Assembly: GCF_003590715.1 (NCBI RefSeq) | Contig: NZ_QQVY01000016.1 | Span: 1 to 43,510, forward strand | Source of the DNA: Paracoccus sp. JM45 | GTDB lineage: Bacteria > Pseudomonadota > Alphaproteobacteria > Rhodobacterales > Rhodobacteraceae | DNA: 43,510 nt | Reading direction: 5' to 3' | The notes under the pieces: generated by a model | What the model was told of the DNA's origin: nothing | Seen by the model: the letters and a program-made list of their open reading frames with translations, nothing else | Database searches by the model: none | Position numbers and translations under genes: made by a program | Part shown: piece by piece, positions 15,108-23,258 of the stretch | Numbering within the stretch: position 1 is the stretch's first letter | How the letters are laid out: every line of letters begins with the position of its first letter

Positions 15108-16118
15108 ATGAATACATCCCCTCGTTTTCCGCTTCGCGCGGGTGCGCTTGCGATCCTGCTGGGGTCGACCGCATTCCTTACAGCGGCCGCCCATGCGGAC
15201 GAACCGGACATTGATCAGGTTCAGGCCCATTGTGACGCTGTCGTTAAATCAGTCGAGGATGCGGGATTTTCCGATAAGGTGGCCGTGACCTGCGAGGATG
15301 GAAAGGCAATCATTTCTTCGGACACATATCCGGATCACGAATTGATGACAGGCATTGTTGGTACCAATGAACAGGTGCCGGTGCCCGCGAAGGAATATGA
15401 CGCTCCGATCCCGCTGAAACCTGAACTGGGTGATACGCCGCAAACCCGCGATGCGGCCCTCGGGGTGGCGGTCAATGGTGTGCCGATCTTTGACTATACT
15501 GGCGGAGGAGAGATGTCACAGGATGATCTGGCACATTATCAGGCCCAGCATGATACGTTCCAGACGCAGCAGCTGGACGTTTGCGGTGGCCATGCCGGAC
15601 GAGGGGATGATTACCATTATCACATGAAACCGCGCTGCATGATCGAACAGATGCACAACGCGGGTGATGACGCCATTCTCGGGTGGGCCTTTGATGGATT
15701 TCCAATATATGGCGATAAAAACCCCGATGGTACGGTAATTGCCAAAGGCGTTCTGGATGTCTGTAACGGTCAGGCCGACGATAATTACGGCTATCGTTAT
15801 CAAACGTCAGAAGAGGCACCGTATATCGTGCAGTGTTTGATGGGTAAGGTTGACGACCTTAAGGATTTGCCCCGTACGGCACCATTGACGAATGCTGCAA
15901 CGGGGCAGGGGTCTAACCCGGGAAACCCGCCGAATGGTGGTGTCGAAAATCTGGTTTTTACACAGGATGAAGGCGGCAGTCGGAGCATGGATTACCGCTA
16001 TGACGGCGAGGATTACTATATCCGCTATAGTCCCTCTGACCAAGCCGATTGCTATAACTTTGAAAGCCGCACCGTTACAAATGACGGTAAAGTCGAAACC
16101 GGAGAGTTCTGCCGATGA
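15108..16118 (+). CDS. YHYH-domain exported protein
   Basis: 336 residues from the ATG at 15108, which yields a proper signal peptide (to about residue 31, ending AAAHA); the upstream extension to 15039 would put charged residues ahead of it. The defining YHYH motif occurs as DDYHYHMKPRC in the middle, flanked by VCGGHAGRGD and followed by ILGWAFDGFPIYGDKNPDG, the conserved core of the family. The His-rich core and conserved Cys suggest metal or haem-type chemistry, but no function is established for YHYH proteins as far as I know. The C-terminus repeats Asp/Tyr-rich blocks (SMDYRYDGEDYYIRY). The stop overlaps the PEBP gene start as ATGA. Expected to be periplasmic. Confidence 0.82.
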   Translation: MNTSPRFPLRAGALAILLGSTAFLTAAAHADEPDIDQVQAHCDAVVKSVEDAGFSDKVAVTCEDGKAIISSDTYPDHELMTGIVGTNEQVPVPAKEYDAPIPLKPELGDTPQTRDAALGVAVNGVPIFDYTGGGEMSQDDLAHYQAQHDTFQTQQLDVCGGHAGRGDDYHYHMKPRCMIEQMHNAGDDAILGWAFDGFPIYGDKNPDGTVIAKGVLDVCNGQADDNYGYRYQTSEEAPYIVQCLMGKVDDLKDLPRTAPLTNAATGQGSNPGNPPNGGVENLVFTQDEGGSRSMDYRYDGEDYYIRYSPSDQADCYNFESRTVTNDGKVETGEFCR

Positions 16119-16678
16119 CGCCGCGCCTTTATCAAACCGCCGTTCTGGGCACGTTTGCAGTCATGACGGCCATTGCCGGCCCTGCGGCCGCGCAAAACAG
16201 CTTCACCGTTGAAAGCCCGGCTTTTGTTGATGGCGGCAATTTGCCGGCTGATCTGAAATGTAAGCGTGACGGCGGGGATGGAATATCGCCGCCTTTGGAA
16301 TGGTCAGGCGTTCCGGATGGTACGCAAGGCTTTGCTGTCGTGATGCAACATTATCCCCGTGGAACAATCGAGGGGCGCGATACACCCAGCCAGTATTGGT
16401 TGCTTTGGGATATCTCTGCCGATACCGGCATGATTGATCGGGGCAATCCGACCTCGATCGGGAATGAGGGGTCGGATAAGGATGGCAAGGAAACCGGATA
16501 TACACCGCCATGCTCGCCCGGTACCGCCAAGCACGAATATAAGATCACGGTTTACGCTTTGGATAAAAATCTGGATGCCCTTCCTGATGAAGACGATATT
16601 TCGGTAGACTGGACAGCGATGATGGATGCCATTGCCGGCAATGTTATCAGCCAATCAAGCGTGACTTTTAAAAACTGA
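16115..16678 (+). CDS. PEBP / YbhB-YbcL family exported protein
   Basis: 187 residues with a signal peptide (about 1-26, ending AGPAAA). The body matches the bacterial phosphatidylethanolamine-binding-protein family: LPADLKCKRDGGDGISPPLEW (the ligand-pocket CxxDG..SPPL motif), GFAVVMQHYP, YWLLWDIS, TGYTPPCSPGTAKHEYKITV and YALD. E. coli YbhB/YbcL belong here; their physiological role is unclear. Translation is coupled to the YHYH gene. The trio of exported proteins likely acts together in the periplasm under the divergent two-component system. After the stop at 16678 only 32 bp separate it from the decayed IS903-like element. Confidence 0.85.
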   Translation: MTPRLYQTAVLGTFAVMTAIAGPAAAQNSFTVESPAFVDGGNLPADLKCKRDGGDGISPPLEWSGVPDGTQGFAVVMQHYPRGTIEGRDTPSQYWLLWDISADTGMIDRGNPTSIGNEGSDKDGKETGYTPPCSPGTAKHEYKITVYALDKNLDALPDEDDISVDWTAMMDAIAGNVISQSSVTFKN

Positions 16679-16710
16679 TATCTGAGGCATGAAAATTTCT
16701 AATATGACGA

Positions 16711-17742
16711 GGCGATGTTGCACAAATCAACTGATGACCGTAGTTCCCCGTTTCCCGTACACACTAATTCAAGGGCTACAGTCACGGGGATGTCGAGGGC
16801 AGCGAAGCGCATGACTGCCGGACGGATCTGAACTTCGGCCACCTTGTGGTCGAAGTCCTGGGACATCAGCCTTTGTCCGAGCAGTTTCACGCAGTTTATA
16901 TTTGTCTCCACCCTGCTACGTTGGTGGTAGCCGTTTCAATTCTGCCAAAGCCCTCGGCCAGGATGTTTTAACGTCCGCAGGATCTCCTTGCGCGCTCTGG
17001 CTCCTGCCGTGTCAGGCTTCCAGCGCCTCGCGGCGGGGCGGAGCGAAATGATTGCCGCGGCACCGCACTTGGTGCCAGCGTCGTGATAGACCCGCGTGTC
17101 GTAGCACCGTCCGCTGTAACGTCGGCGATCGCCTAATCCGGGGGCAGCTGGGCAAGCAGATCCGGGGAGCATGGGCGCGTCGCCGACATTGCTGGAGGTG
17201 ACCTCGACTGCCCAGATATCCATAGTCTGTTCATCGACGCCGAGGTGGGTCTTGCGCCAGACCCTTCGTTTCGAACCGTCATGCTTGCGCATGTACCACT
17301 CGCCTTCGCCTTCCACCTTAATGCTGGTGCTGTTTACGAGCAGATGCTGCGGTCCCTTGGAACCGCGATACGGAATGGTGACGTTCAAGTCGTTTAGCGG
17401 CGTGCCCAGTGCTCAAATCCGGCACTTACCAGCCGAGCCCAGACAGTTCGAGCAAGCTTGCCACGAAACCGGTCGCTTGCCGGAGCGGCAGCTTGAGGAG
17501 GGTCTTGAGAGTGGAGGCAGGCCTTAATGTCAGCGTCGCTATAGGCCTGCTAACGGCCGCGATGCCCCGACGGAATGGCTTCCCACTGCATTGAGGGATC
17601 GAACCAGACGGTCAGTGATCCGCGCTGCTTCATCGCCTGATTGCGGCTTTTCCAGTCGGAGGTTTTGTAGGTCGTCGGCTTATACCTTCCGGCTAGTACA
17701 TTGGATTCAGGAGATGATCCCTCGCCTCTTTGTCCAATAATC
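16711..17742 (-). mobile_element. Decayed IS903-like element (second copy)
   Basis: The left end is GGCGATGTTGCACAAATC from 16711. The right end, read inward from 17742, is GGATTATTGGACAAAGAGG. The length of about 1.03 kb fits the IS903 group. The internal sequence is clearly homologous to the left-edge element at 1-464 but with many changes. It has inserted into or replaced the upstream part of the IS6 remnant that continues at 17743. Confidence 0.75.
16730..17690 (-). pseudogene. IS903-like transposase, multiply interrupted
   Basis: Leftward blocks: KTSDWKSRNQAMKQRGSLTV and WFDPSMQWEAIPS (17690-17556, then a stop after HRGR). Then a badly frameshifted middle. Then NVTIPYRGSKGPQHLLVNS (17388 onward), where the first catalytic Asp of the DDE triad reads as Asn (LVNS versus LVDS in the left-edge copy), and then GEGEWYMRKHDGSKRRVWRK. 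A degraded C-terminus ends around 16730. No product expected. Confidence 0.8.
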
Positions 17743-17861
17743 CTCCTACAGGTCAAATACCTCAATAATACTCTCGAGCGGGATCATCGCTTCATCAAGC
17801 GGATCACAGGACGGATGCAAAACTTCGAGGCGTTTCAATCAAAAGTTGCAACACAACCTCT
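17743..17861 (+). pseudogene. IS6-family transposase fragment with right end
   Basis: The frame from 17749 reads QVKYLNNTLERDHRFIKRIT then GRMQNFEAF, matching the IS6 catalytic-Glu region (VKYLNNIVEQDHRAIKR..MLGFKSF); the catalytic Glu of this motif is present (E in LERDH). The C-terminal tail is missing. The frame runs straight into GTTGCAACACAACC at 17848-17861, a good match to the IS6 end TTTGCAACAGAACC. The left portion was lost to the IS903-like insertion ending at 17742. Confidence 0.65.
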
Positions 17862-18192
17862 GAGCCTATTGTTTAAGCAATTGTTCACTCGTCATTTACA
17901 TCGGCAATCGCTATGATCTTTTTGCGACCAGAACGCTTAAAATACGAAACTCGCAAATTGTCATCGATAAGTATTTTTTATTTAATAAATAAAAACAACC
18001 ATTTGTCACTTCCCTCGGTGACCCACTGTGCATTTTATGTGACGAATGTGCAGTAACTTCTCTCTAAGTTGTATAAATATGCAACTAACTTTGAGTTTAT
18101 AGAAATTTATACAAAATCATGTTTCCCGATGCTTGGTTCAGCATGGGTGTGAGCGTTTGTCTTACGCGTTGAATCTTCTTGTAAGGAACATC
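17862..18192. other. AT-rich intergenic promoter region of the polyamine-type ABC operon
   Basis: No gene recognised. The stretch is markedly more AT-rich than its surroundings and holds several small symmetries: a GTCAC/GTGAC pair near 18006-18024, two direct TGTGCA words near 18030-18055, and AGTTG..CAACT at 18067-18086. It probably carries the promoter and operator of the ABC operon starting at 18193. Confidence 0.45.
18067..18086. promoter_or_regulatory. AGTTG-N10-CAACT inverted repeat, possible LysR-type site
   Basis: Five-base arms AGTTG and CAACT surround TATAAATATG. LysR-family regulators bind such interrupted palindromes (T-N11-A type). A similar GTTG..CAAC pair sits in the LysR/ureohydrolase promoter at 23262-23282, hinting at common control. 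Confidence 0.35.
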
Positions 18193-19284
18193 ATGAATAT
18201 CAAGTACTCTCGACGAGCTGTCCTATCAACTGGTGCCGGGCTAGCGGCTGCGGTGGCCACGCCGTCAATTCTTCGCGCCTCGAGCAGTCAACCGCTTGCT
18301 GGAAAAGAACTGCGTCTGCTAACGTGGTCTGACAGCACTGGCGCTGCCGTTCTCGATCACATCGCAAAACCATTCGAGGCGAAAACCGGCGCACGCGTCA
18401 TTGCCGACCGGACCGGATCTACCTCGGAAATGGTGGCAAAGCTGCGGGCGGCAGGGGATCGGCCACAATATGATGTAATCACTTTGGCAGGTGTGGGTGC
18501 AGTCGAGCTAGGTGGTGACGGGCTGCTTGCCAAGCCAGATCTTAACTTGCTGCCCAATCTGGAACAGGTCGATCCGCGGTTTCGAACCGGCGCTGACGGG
18601 TATGGTATTGGATATCTACTGTGGACGGGTGGCTTGATCTATAACACCAAAACCTTTGCCGAGCCGCCGACCTCCTATGCACAGATGTGGGATGCCTCGC
18701 ACCAGAACCGGCTGTTCCTGCCTCCATCCACATGGACCGATGCGCTGGATACCATTTTTGCCACCGGAAAAATGTTGGGCGGTGATGGTACGAACGCGGA
18801 TGAGGCTTTTGCCAAGCTGGCAGAACTGCGCAACAGCATCCTAACATTCGGTGAAAATCCGGCCCAACTGTCGGAACTGTTCCGTTCGGATGCGCTGGAT
18901 CTGGGCGGCGTATATGCTCCGGCGTTCTATGCTAAAGAGCTGATGGACCCTGCAAATTCTAATATGGGGGCGACCTATGATTTGGATGAAGGCTTCTTTG
19001 CCGACCTGATGTATACGATCGTGCCCAAATCCAAACCGGGCGATGATGATGTTGTACATGCCTTCATCGACTTTACGCTGGATGCCGAAGTACAAGGCAT
19101 GATGGCGGAAGCTGTGCTGAACGGTCCTATCAATCAGAATGCGGTTATGTCCGAGGCGGCTAAAGCCAGCCCCTTTATCATCAAGCCCGAACAGATGGGT
19201 GAAAAAACCATCGTGCACGACAAGACATTTATTGCCGATGTCCGCGAAACCTGGATCAACCGCTATAACCAGACGCTATCCTAA
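18193..19284 (+). CDS. ABC transporter substrate-binding protein, polyamine/PotD type, Tat-exported
   Basis: 363 residues from the ATG at 18193, which follows AAGGA. The N-terminus has a twin-arginine signal (SRRAVLSTGAGLAAAVATPS) with cleavage near residue 30, so the protein is probably folded before export. The longer frame from 18133 lacks a ribosome site. The mature protein is a type II periplasmic receptor of the PotD/PotF family: LRLLTWSDSTGAAVLDHIAK near the start, ADRTGSTSEMVAKLRA, PQYDVITLAG and YLLWTGGLIYNTK. It is the first gene of a four-gene ABC importer (receptor, two permeases, ATPase). The ligand is likely a polyamine or related cation such as a guanidino compound, given the ureohydrolase beyond; it cannot be fixed from sequence. 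Confidence 0.85.
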   Translation: MNIKYSRRAVLSTGAGLAAAVATPSILRASSSQPLAGKELRLLTWSDSTGAAVLDHIAKPFEAKTGARVIADRTGSTSEMVAKLRAAGDRPQYDVITLAGVGAVELGGDGLLAKPDLNLLPNLEQVDPRFRTGADGYGIGYLLWTGGLIYNTKTFAEPPTSYAQMWDASHQNRLFLPPSTWTDALDTIFATGKMLGGDGTNADEAFAKLAELRNSILTFGENPAQLSELFRSDALDLGGVYAPAFYAKELMDPANSNMGATYDLDEGFFADLMYTIVPKSKPGDDDVVHAFIDFTLDAEVQGMMAEAVLNGPINQNAVMSEAAKASPFIIKPEQMGEKTIVHDKTFIADVRETWINRYNQTLS

Positions 19285-19314
19285 GCGCTTGATCACAGGC
19301 AAGGCAGCTTATCG

Positions 19315-20166
19315 ATGAGTATCGGATTATCCCGCAAAAGGGCGCTGGCATTTTCTTTGCCAGCGCTATTGGCCATTACGCCCTTTCTGGGGGCGTGCTT
19401 TTACATCTTCCGGTTTTCCATTTCAGCGGAAACCGGAACGATCCAAGGCTTTTCGATCCGGCCCTATCTGGATCTGATGACCCCGTTTTTCGGACGCTCG
19501 GTCTGGTTGACGGTCAAGCTGGCTTTCATCGCCACCCTTATTGCGATGGTGCTGGCTGTGCCTTTGGCATTCGTGCTAACATCTTTGCGAAGCCCGCTGG
19601 CGCGGCGCTGTCTGACTGTCACGATCCTATTGCCGCTGATCCTGAACCTGCTGGTGCAAGCCTATGGCTGGATTTTGTTGCTGGGACCAAGCGGGGTTTT
19701 GAACACAACCTTGCGCGGATTGGGGATCATCGACCGCCCGCTGTTCCTACTGTTCAACGAAACAGGCGTGCTGTTGGGTCTGGTGCAAACCTCGCTACCC
19801 TTAGCGGTCTTTCCCATAGTCAGTTCTGTGCGTGGACTGTCGCAAGAGCATTTGGAGGCCGCCAGTTCGCTTGGTGCCTCGCAATGGCAGACGTTGCGCG
19901 ACATTACATTGCCTTTGTTGCGGCCCGGGCTGCTGGGCGCTGCATCCATCGTCTTTGCCTTTAACGCCAGTGCCTTTGCCGTTCCGCTGCTATTGGGCGG
20001 GCGTCGGGTCCAGATGCTGGGCGTTGCCATACGTGACATGATATCGCCCTTGTTCAACTGGTCAGGTGCAGCGGCTGCGGGGATGATCTTGATCGGTATT
20101 ACCCTGTTCGTTCTGGTCTTCACTTCATGGCTGGTGCGGATCACATCCCGGAATGTGAGGGACTGA
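19315..20166 (+). CDS. ABC transporter permease, PotB type
   Basis: 283 residues with six membrane helices and the cytoplasmic EAA loop LEAASSLGASQWQTLRDITL (about residue 182 onward) that docks the ATPase. The N-terminal helix is followed by a periplasmic stretch (ISAETGTIQGFSI), as in PotB. It forms the membrane channel with the permease encoded next, two bases downstream of its stop codon. The start ATG is 30 bp after the receptor gene and has a modest AAGG site. Confidence 0.88.
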   Translation: MSIGLSRKRALAFSLPALLAITPFLGACFYIFRFSISAETGTIQGFSIRPYLDLMTPFFGRSVWLTVKLAFIATLIAMVLAVPLAFVLTSLRSPLARRCLTVTILLPLILNLLVQAYGWILLLGPSGVLNTTLRGLGIIDRPLFLLFNETGVLLGLVQTSLPLAVFPIVSSVRGLSQEHLEAASSLGASQWQTLRDITLPLLRPGLLGAASIVFAFNASAFAVPLLLGGRRVQMLGVAIRDMISPLFNWSGAAAAGMILIGITLFVLVFTSWLVRITSRNVRD

Positions 20167-20167
20167 T

Positions 20168-21010
20168 ATGCGCGTCGGACTTTTCCCTAATGAAGGTGGC
20201 GGTAGCTATCGTTTTGTCATCATGGCCTTGGCGGCCATCGGCGTCCTGATTTCATCCCTGCCGGTGATTATCGTTACGATCATGTCGTTTTCGGCGTCGG
20301 ATAATACCGGATTTCCACCACAGGCACTATCACTTCGCTGGTATCAGGAAGTCATTGCCCTGTTCACCCAAGCGGACGGGTCCAGTGCACAATCAGTTGT
20401 CGATGCAACGCTGACGAGTCTGCTGGTCGCGGTGATCGTGATGTCAATATCGACATTGGTCTGTATTCCGCTGGCCTATGCTCTGACGCGGGGGGACCGG
20501 CGCATTCGCACGGGGATGGAACTGCTGTTCACGCTGCCTCTGGTATTTCCATTGGTGATCCTTGGTATTGCGTTCTTGCTGATTGCAGAAAGCCTGCGTC
20601 TTGATATCGGCATCTGGCGGATCGTCATCCCGCATATCGCATTGGTCCTGCCCTTTGTGCTACGCAACTGCCTTGGCGCAATGAGCGGTATCCACCCCGA
20701 AATCGAAGAGGCCGCCATTTCGCTTGGTGCGTCACCGTTACGGGCCATCTGGGACGTGGTTATTCCGTTGATGAAGGCGGGTATTCTGGCCGGCCTGATC
20801 TTTGCGCTGATCATCAGCTTCAACGAATTCACTATTACATTCTTCATGTACACGATTGATGTCAGCACTTTGCCCATCTGGATGTACAGCCGCACGGTAT
20901 CGTCGCTTGACCCATCTACGCTGGCGCTTTCCGTGTTTATTATCTTCGCGGATATCGTGCTGATCGTGCTTGTAGACAAGCTGATCGCCGGTCGCGCCAG
21001 CCTCTTTTGA
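20168..21010 (+). CDS. ABC transporter permease, PotC type
   Basis: 280 residues, six predicted helices, EAA loop EIEEAAISLGASPLRAIWDV about two-thirds along. It resembles PotC/PotI permeases. The start lies one base after the first permease stop, so the two are made together. It pairs with the PotB-type protein and the ATPase encoded at 21025. Confidence 0.88.
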   Translation: MRVGLFPNEGGGSYRFVIMALAAIGVLISSLPVIIVTIMSFSASDNTGFPPQALSLRWYQEVIALFTQADGSSAQSVVDATLTSLLVAVIVMSISTLVCIPLAYALTRGDRRIRTGMELLFTLPLVFPLVILGIAFLLIAESLRLDIGIWRIVIPHIALVLPFVLRNCLGAMSGIHPEIEEAAISLGASPLRAIWDVVIPLMKAGILAGLIFALIISFNEFTITFFMYTIDVSTLPIWMYSRTVSSLDPSTLALSVFIIFADIVLIVLVDKLIAGRASLF

Positions 21011-21024
21011 AAAGGCCATATCAC

Positions 21025-22083
21025 GTGATCACTCGTAACGACCATTTACATATCGATGGCATTTCCAAGAATTTCGGCGATGTAAAAGCGCTGGCTGATA
21101 TCGATCTGAAAATCCAACGCGGATCGTTTGTCTGCCTGCTGGGGCCATCCGGTTGCGGTAAAACGACCCTTTTGCGCATTATTGCAGGGTTCGAAACCGC
21201 AACGACGGGGCGGCTGTTGCTGGATGGTAATGACATTACCCAGCAGCCACCCCATAAGCGCGGCTTTGGTATGGTGTTCCAATCCTTGGCACTGTTTCCA
21301 CATATGACCGTGGCGCAGAACATCGCCTATGGGCTGAAACTGCGTGGAATAAATGGCAAGGCGCGGCGTGAACGAGTTGATGAGTTGTTAAATGTCATCC
21401 AGCTGCCGCTGATCGCTGACAGACCCGTTTCGGCATTGTCGGGCGGCCAACGTCAAAGAGTTGCAATTGCGCGCGCATTGGCGATACAGCCGCCGCTGTT
21501 TTTGCTGGATGAACCTCTGTCCGCGCTGGATGCCAAATTGCGGGACTCCATGCAGATAGAGTTGCGCCAGCTGCAACAAAAATTCGGCGTTACCACAATT
21601 CTTGTCACACATGACCAGCACGAGGCGATGATGCTGGCCGACGAGCTGGTCGTTATGAAGGACGGGGCTATACGTCAATCGGCAGCCCCTGCGACGGTAT
21701 ACAGGCATCCGGCTGACAGCTTTGTGGCTGACTTTCTGGGCGCAGCTAATCTGGTTGATGCGGGTCAGGTCAGTGGCGGGGCGATCCAACTGCTTGGCCG
21801 CCCCATGTCAATACCATCAAAACATCCTGAAAACACGCATCTTCAGGCCGCGGTACGGGCAGAGCATATTACATTGAGACCGGCCGGCGCCTCAGATGGC
21901 AGCGCTGTCGGGACCATCTTGTTCATGCGCGATTTGGGCCCGTTGACCGAGTTGGTCGTAGATGTTGCTGGGGAAAACCTGCGGGTTCGCAGCACGAATG
22001 CTGCCAGTCAGGGGATGGCAGTGGGTTCAAAAGTTTCGGTCATCGTTGACCCTGAACATGTTTCAGTATTCGCGGCGAGCTAA
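21025..22083 (+). CDS. ABC transporter ATP-binding protein, PotA type
   Basis: 352 residues from the preferred GTG at 21025, which has AAAAGG nine bases upstream; a TTG at 21007 overlapping the permease stop has no ribosome site. Walker A GPSGCGKTT, Q-loop, signature LSGGQRQRVAIARAL, Walker B LFLLDEPLSALD and the switch His in LVTHDQHEA are all intact. A C-terminal TOBE-type domain (about 235-352) follows, as in PotA/MalK-like subunits. It powers the importer formed with the preceding two permeases. It converges on the ureohydrolase gene with only 54 bp between stops and no obvious terminator. Confidence 0.9.
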   Translation: MITRNDHLHIDGISKNFGDVKALADIDLKIQRGSFVCLLGPSGCGKTTLLRIIAGFETATTGRLLLDGNDITQQPPHKRGFGMVFQSLALFPHMTVAQNIAYGLKLRGINGKARRERVDELLNVIQLPLIADRPVSALSGGQRQRVAIARALAIQPPLFLLDEPLSALDAKLRDSMQIELRQLQQKFGVTTILVTHDQHEAMMLADELVVMKDGAIRQSAAPATVYRHPADSFVADFLGAANLVDAGQVSGGAIQLLGRPMSIPSKHPENTHLQAAVRAEHITLRPAGASDGSAVGTILFMRDLGPLTELVVDVAGENLRVRSTNAASQGMAVGSKVSVIVDPEHVSVFAAS

Positions 22084-22137
22084 CAAAAAGCCGCGAATCG
22101 CTTTGATGAGCAGTTCATGGTCGACATGCAAGCCACT

Positions 22138-23190
22138 CTATTTCGGTTTCCGGAAAGGCGAAAATTGCATCAAGCTTAAAATCTCGAACAACATTTGCGC
22201 ACCGTTCTGGGCAGTGTTTGTTGAAGGGTCATAGGCTGGTGCGACCTCGACTACATCGCCACCGACAAGATTTGCCCCCTTCATTCCGCGGATCAGTGCC
22301 AGCGTCTCGCGGGTGGTCAGGCCACCAACCTCGGGTGTGCCGGTTCCGGGGGCAAAGGCTGGATCAAGGCTGTCGATATCGAACGAAAAATAGGTGGGCC
22401 CGTCACCGATAACCTGACGTGCTTGGCGGATAATTTCGGGAATGCCTATTACGGTCACGTTAGCGGCTTCGATAACAGTCATTCCCGAAATTTCAGAAAA
22501 TTCCCAAATGTATTTGGCTGCACCACGAATGCCGATCTGGATGGTGCGTTGCGGGTCCAAAGCGCCGTCCAGAACCGCGTTACGGAAAGGGCCGCCATGA
22601 TGGAATTTTTCACCTTCGTATGATCCGCCGGTATCGCAATGCGCGTCGATATGGATCATCCCGACCGGGCCATCGGCGGCAACTGCCTTGAGGATCGGAT
22701 GACTGATCGAGTGATCGCCGCCCACAGCCATCGGAATGACGCCCTGTGCCACAATGTTCGCGACAAATGTATGAATATCTGCATGACTTTGGGCAAGGTC
22801 AAAACGGCTTTGAAGGGGAACGTCACCGATATCGGCGACAGCCATTTCGTGCAGGGGCGCGCAATCCAGCGCGTCATTATAGGGACCGATACGTTCAATC
22901 GATCGCAGCGCCCGCGGTCCGAACCGCGACCCGTTGCGATTGGTGACACCAAGATCCATCGGCACGCCAAATAAGGCGACATCAAGATCGGATATGTCGG
23001 CACCTACCGGCATCGGGCGATGCAGCGCATCCAGCAATGTCGGCATACCGGAATAAGGTGCTGGGCGGCGCCCGCCATCCGAAAAAATCTTATCCGCGAT
23101 ACGTCTGTAGTTCGGATTTTGCAGTTCGCCACCATTTGCGGCAGCAAATGTTTCTCTCAGTTTCGTAAGCGCTTCTTGGGACCAGGCCAT
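22138..23190 (-). CDS. Ureohydrolase (agmatinase / guanidinobutyrase family)
   Basis: 350 residues. All metal ligands of the arginase/agmatinase fold are present: H160 in GGDHS, D182/H184/D186 in IDAHCD, and D271/D273 in SFDIDSLDP, so a dinuclear Mn or Ni site is expected. These enzymes release urea from a guanidino compound. The segment after the DAHCD motif, FHHGGPFRNAV, looks more like guanidinobutyrase and guanidinopropionase (HGTPFR) than classical agmatinase. The N-terminal extension of about 60 residues (PYSGMPTLLDAL) is also typical of that branch. It is cytosolic, faces the ABC operon tail to tail and is divergent from a LysR gene, its probable regulator. Whether the substrate is agmatine, 4-guanidinobutyrate or another compound is open. 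Confidence 0.85.
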   Translation of the reverse strand: MAWSQEALTKLRETFAAANGGELQNPNYRRIADKIFSDGGRRPAPYSGMPTLLDALHRPMPVGADISDLDVALFGVPMDLGVTNRNGSRFGPRALRSIERIGPYNDALDCAPLHEMAVADIGDVPLQSRFDLAQSHADIHTFVANIVAQGVIPMAVGGDHSISHPILKAVAADGPVGMIHIDAHCDTGGSYEGEKFHHGGPFRNAVLDGALDPQRTIQIGIRGAAKYIWEFSEISGMTVIEAANVTVIGIPEIIRQARQVIGDGPTYFSFDIDSLDPAFAPGTGTPEVGGLTTRETLALIRGMKGANLVGGDVVEVAPAYDPSTNTAQNGAQMLFEILSLMQFSPFRKPK

Positions 23191-23258
23191 ACAAAATCTC
23201 CTTTATCAGCCCTTTTGCTATCGCGTCTGGTTGGTCCGATTAAATTTGAACTTTAAGA

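Noticed and set aside
16730..17690. Functional second IS903-like transposase by frameshifting
   Set aside because: Several stops and shifts plus loss of the first catalytic Asp make a product implausible.
21007..21024. TTG start for the PotA-type ATPase overlapping the permease stop
   Set aside because: No ribosome site upstream; the GTG at 21025 has AAAAGG at good spacing.
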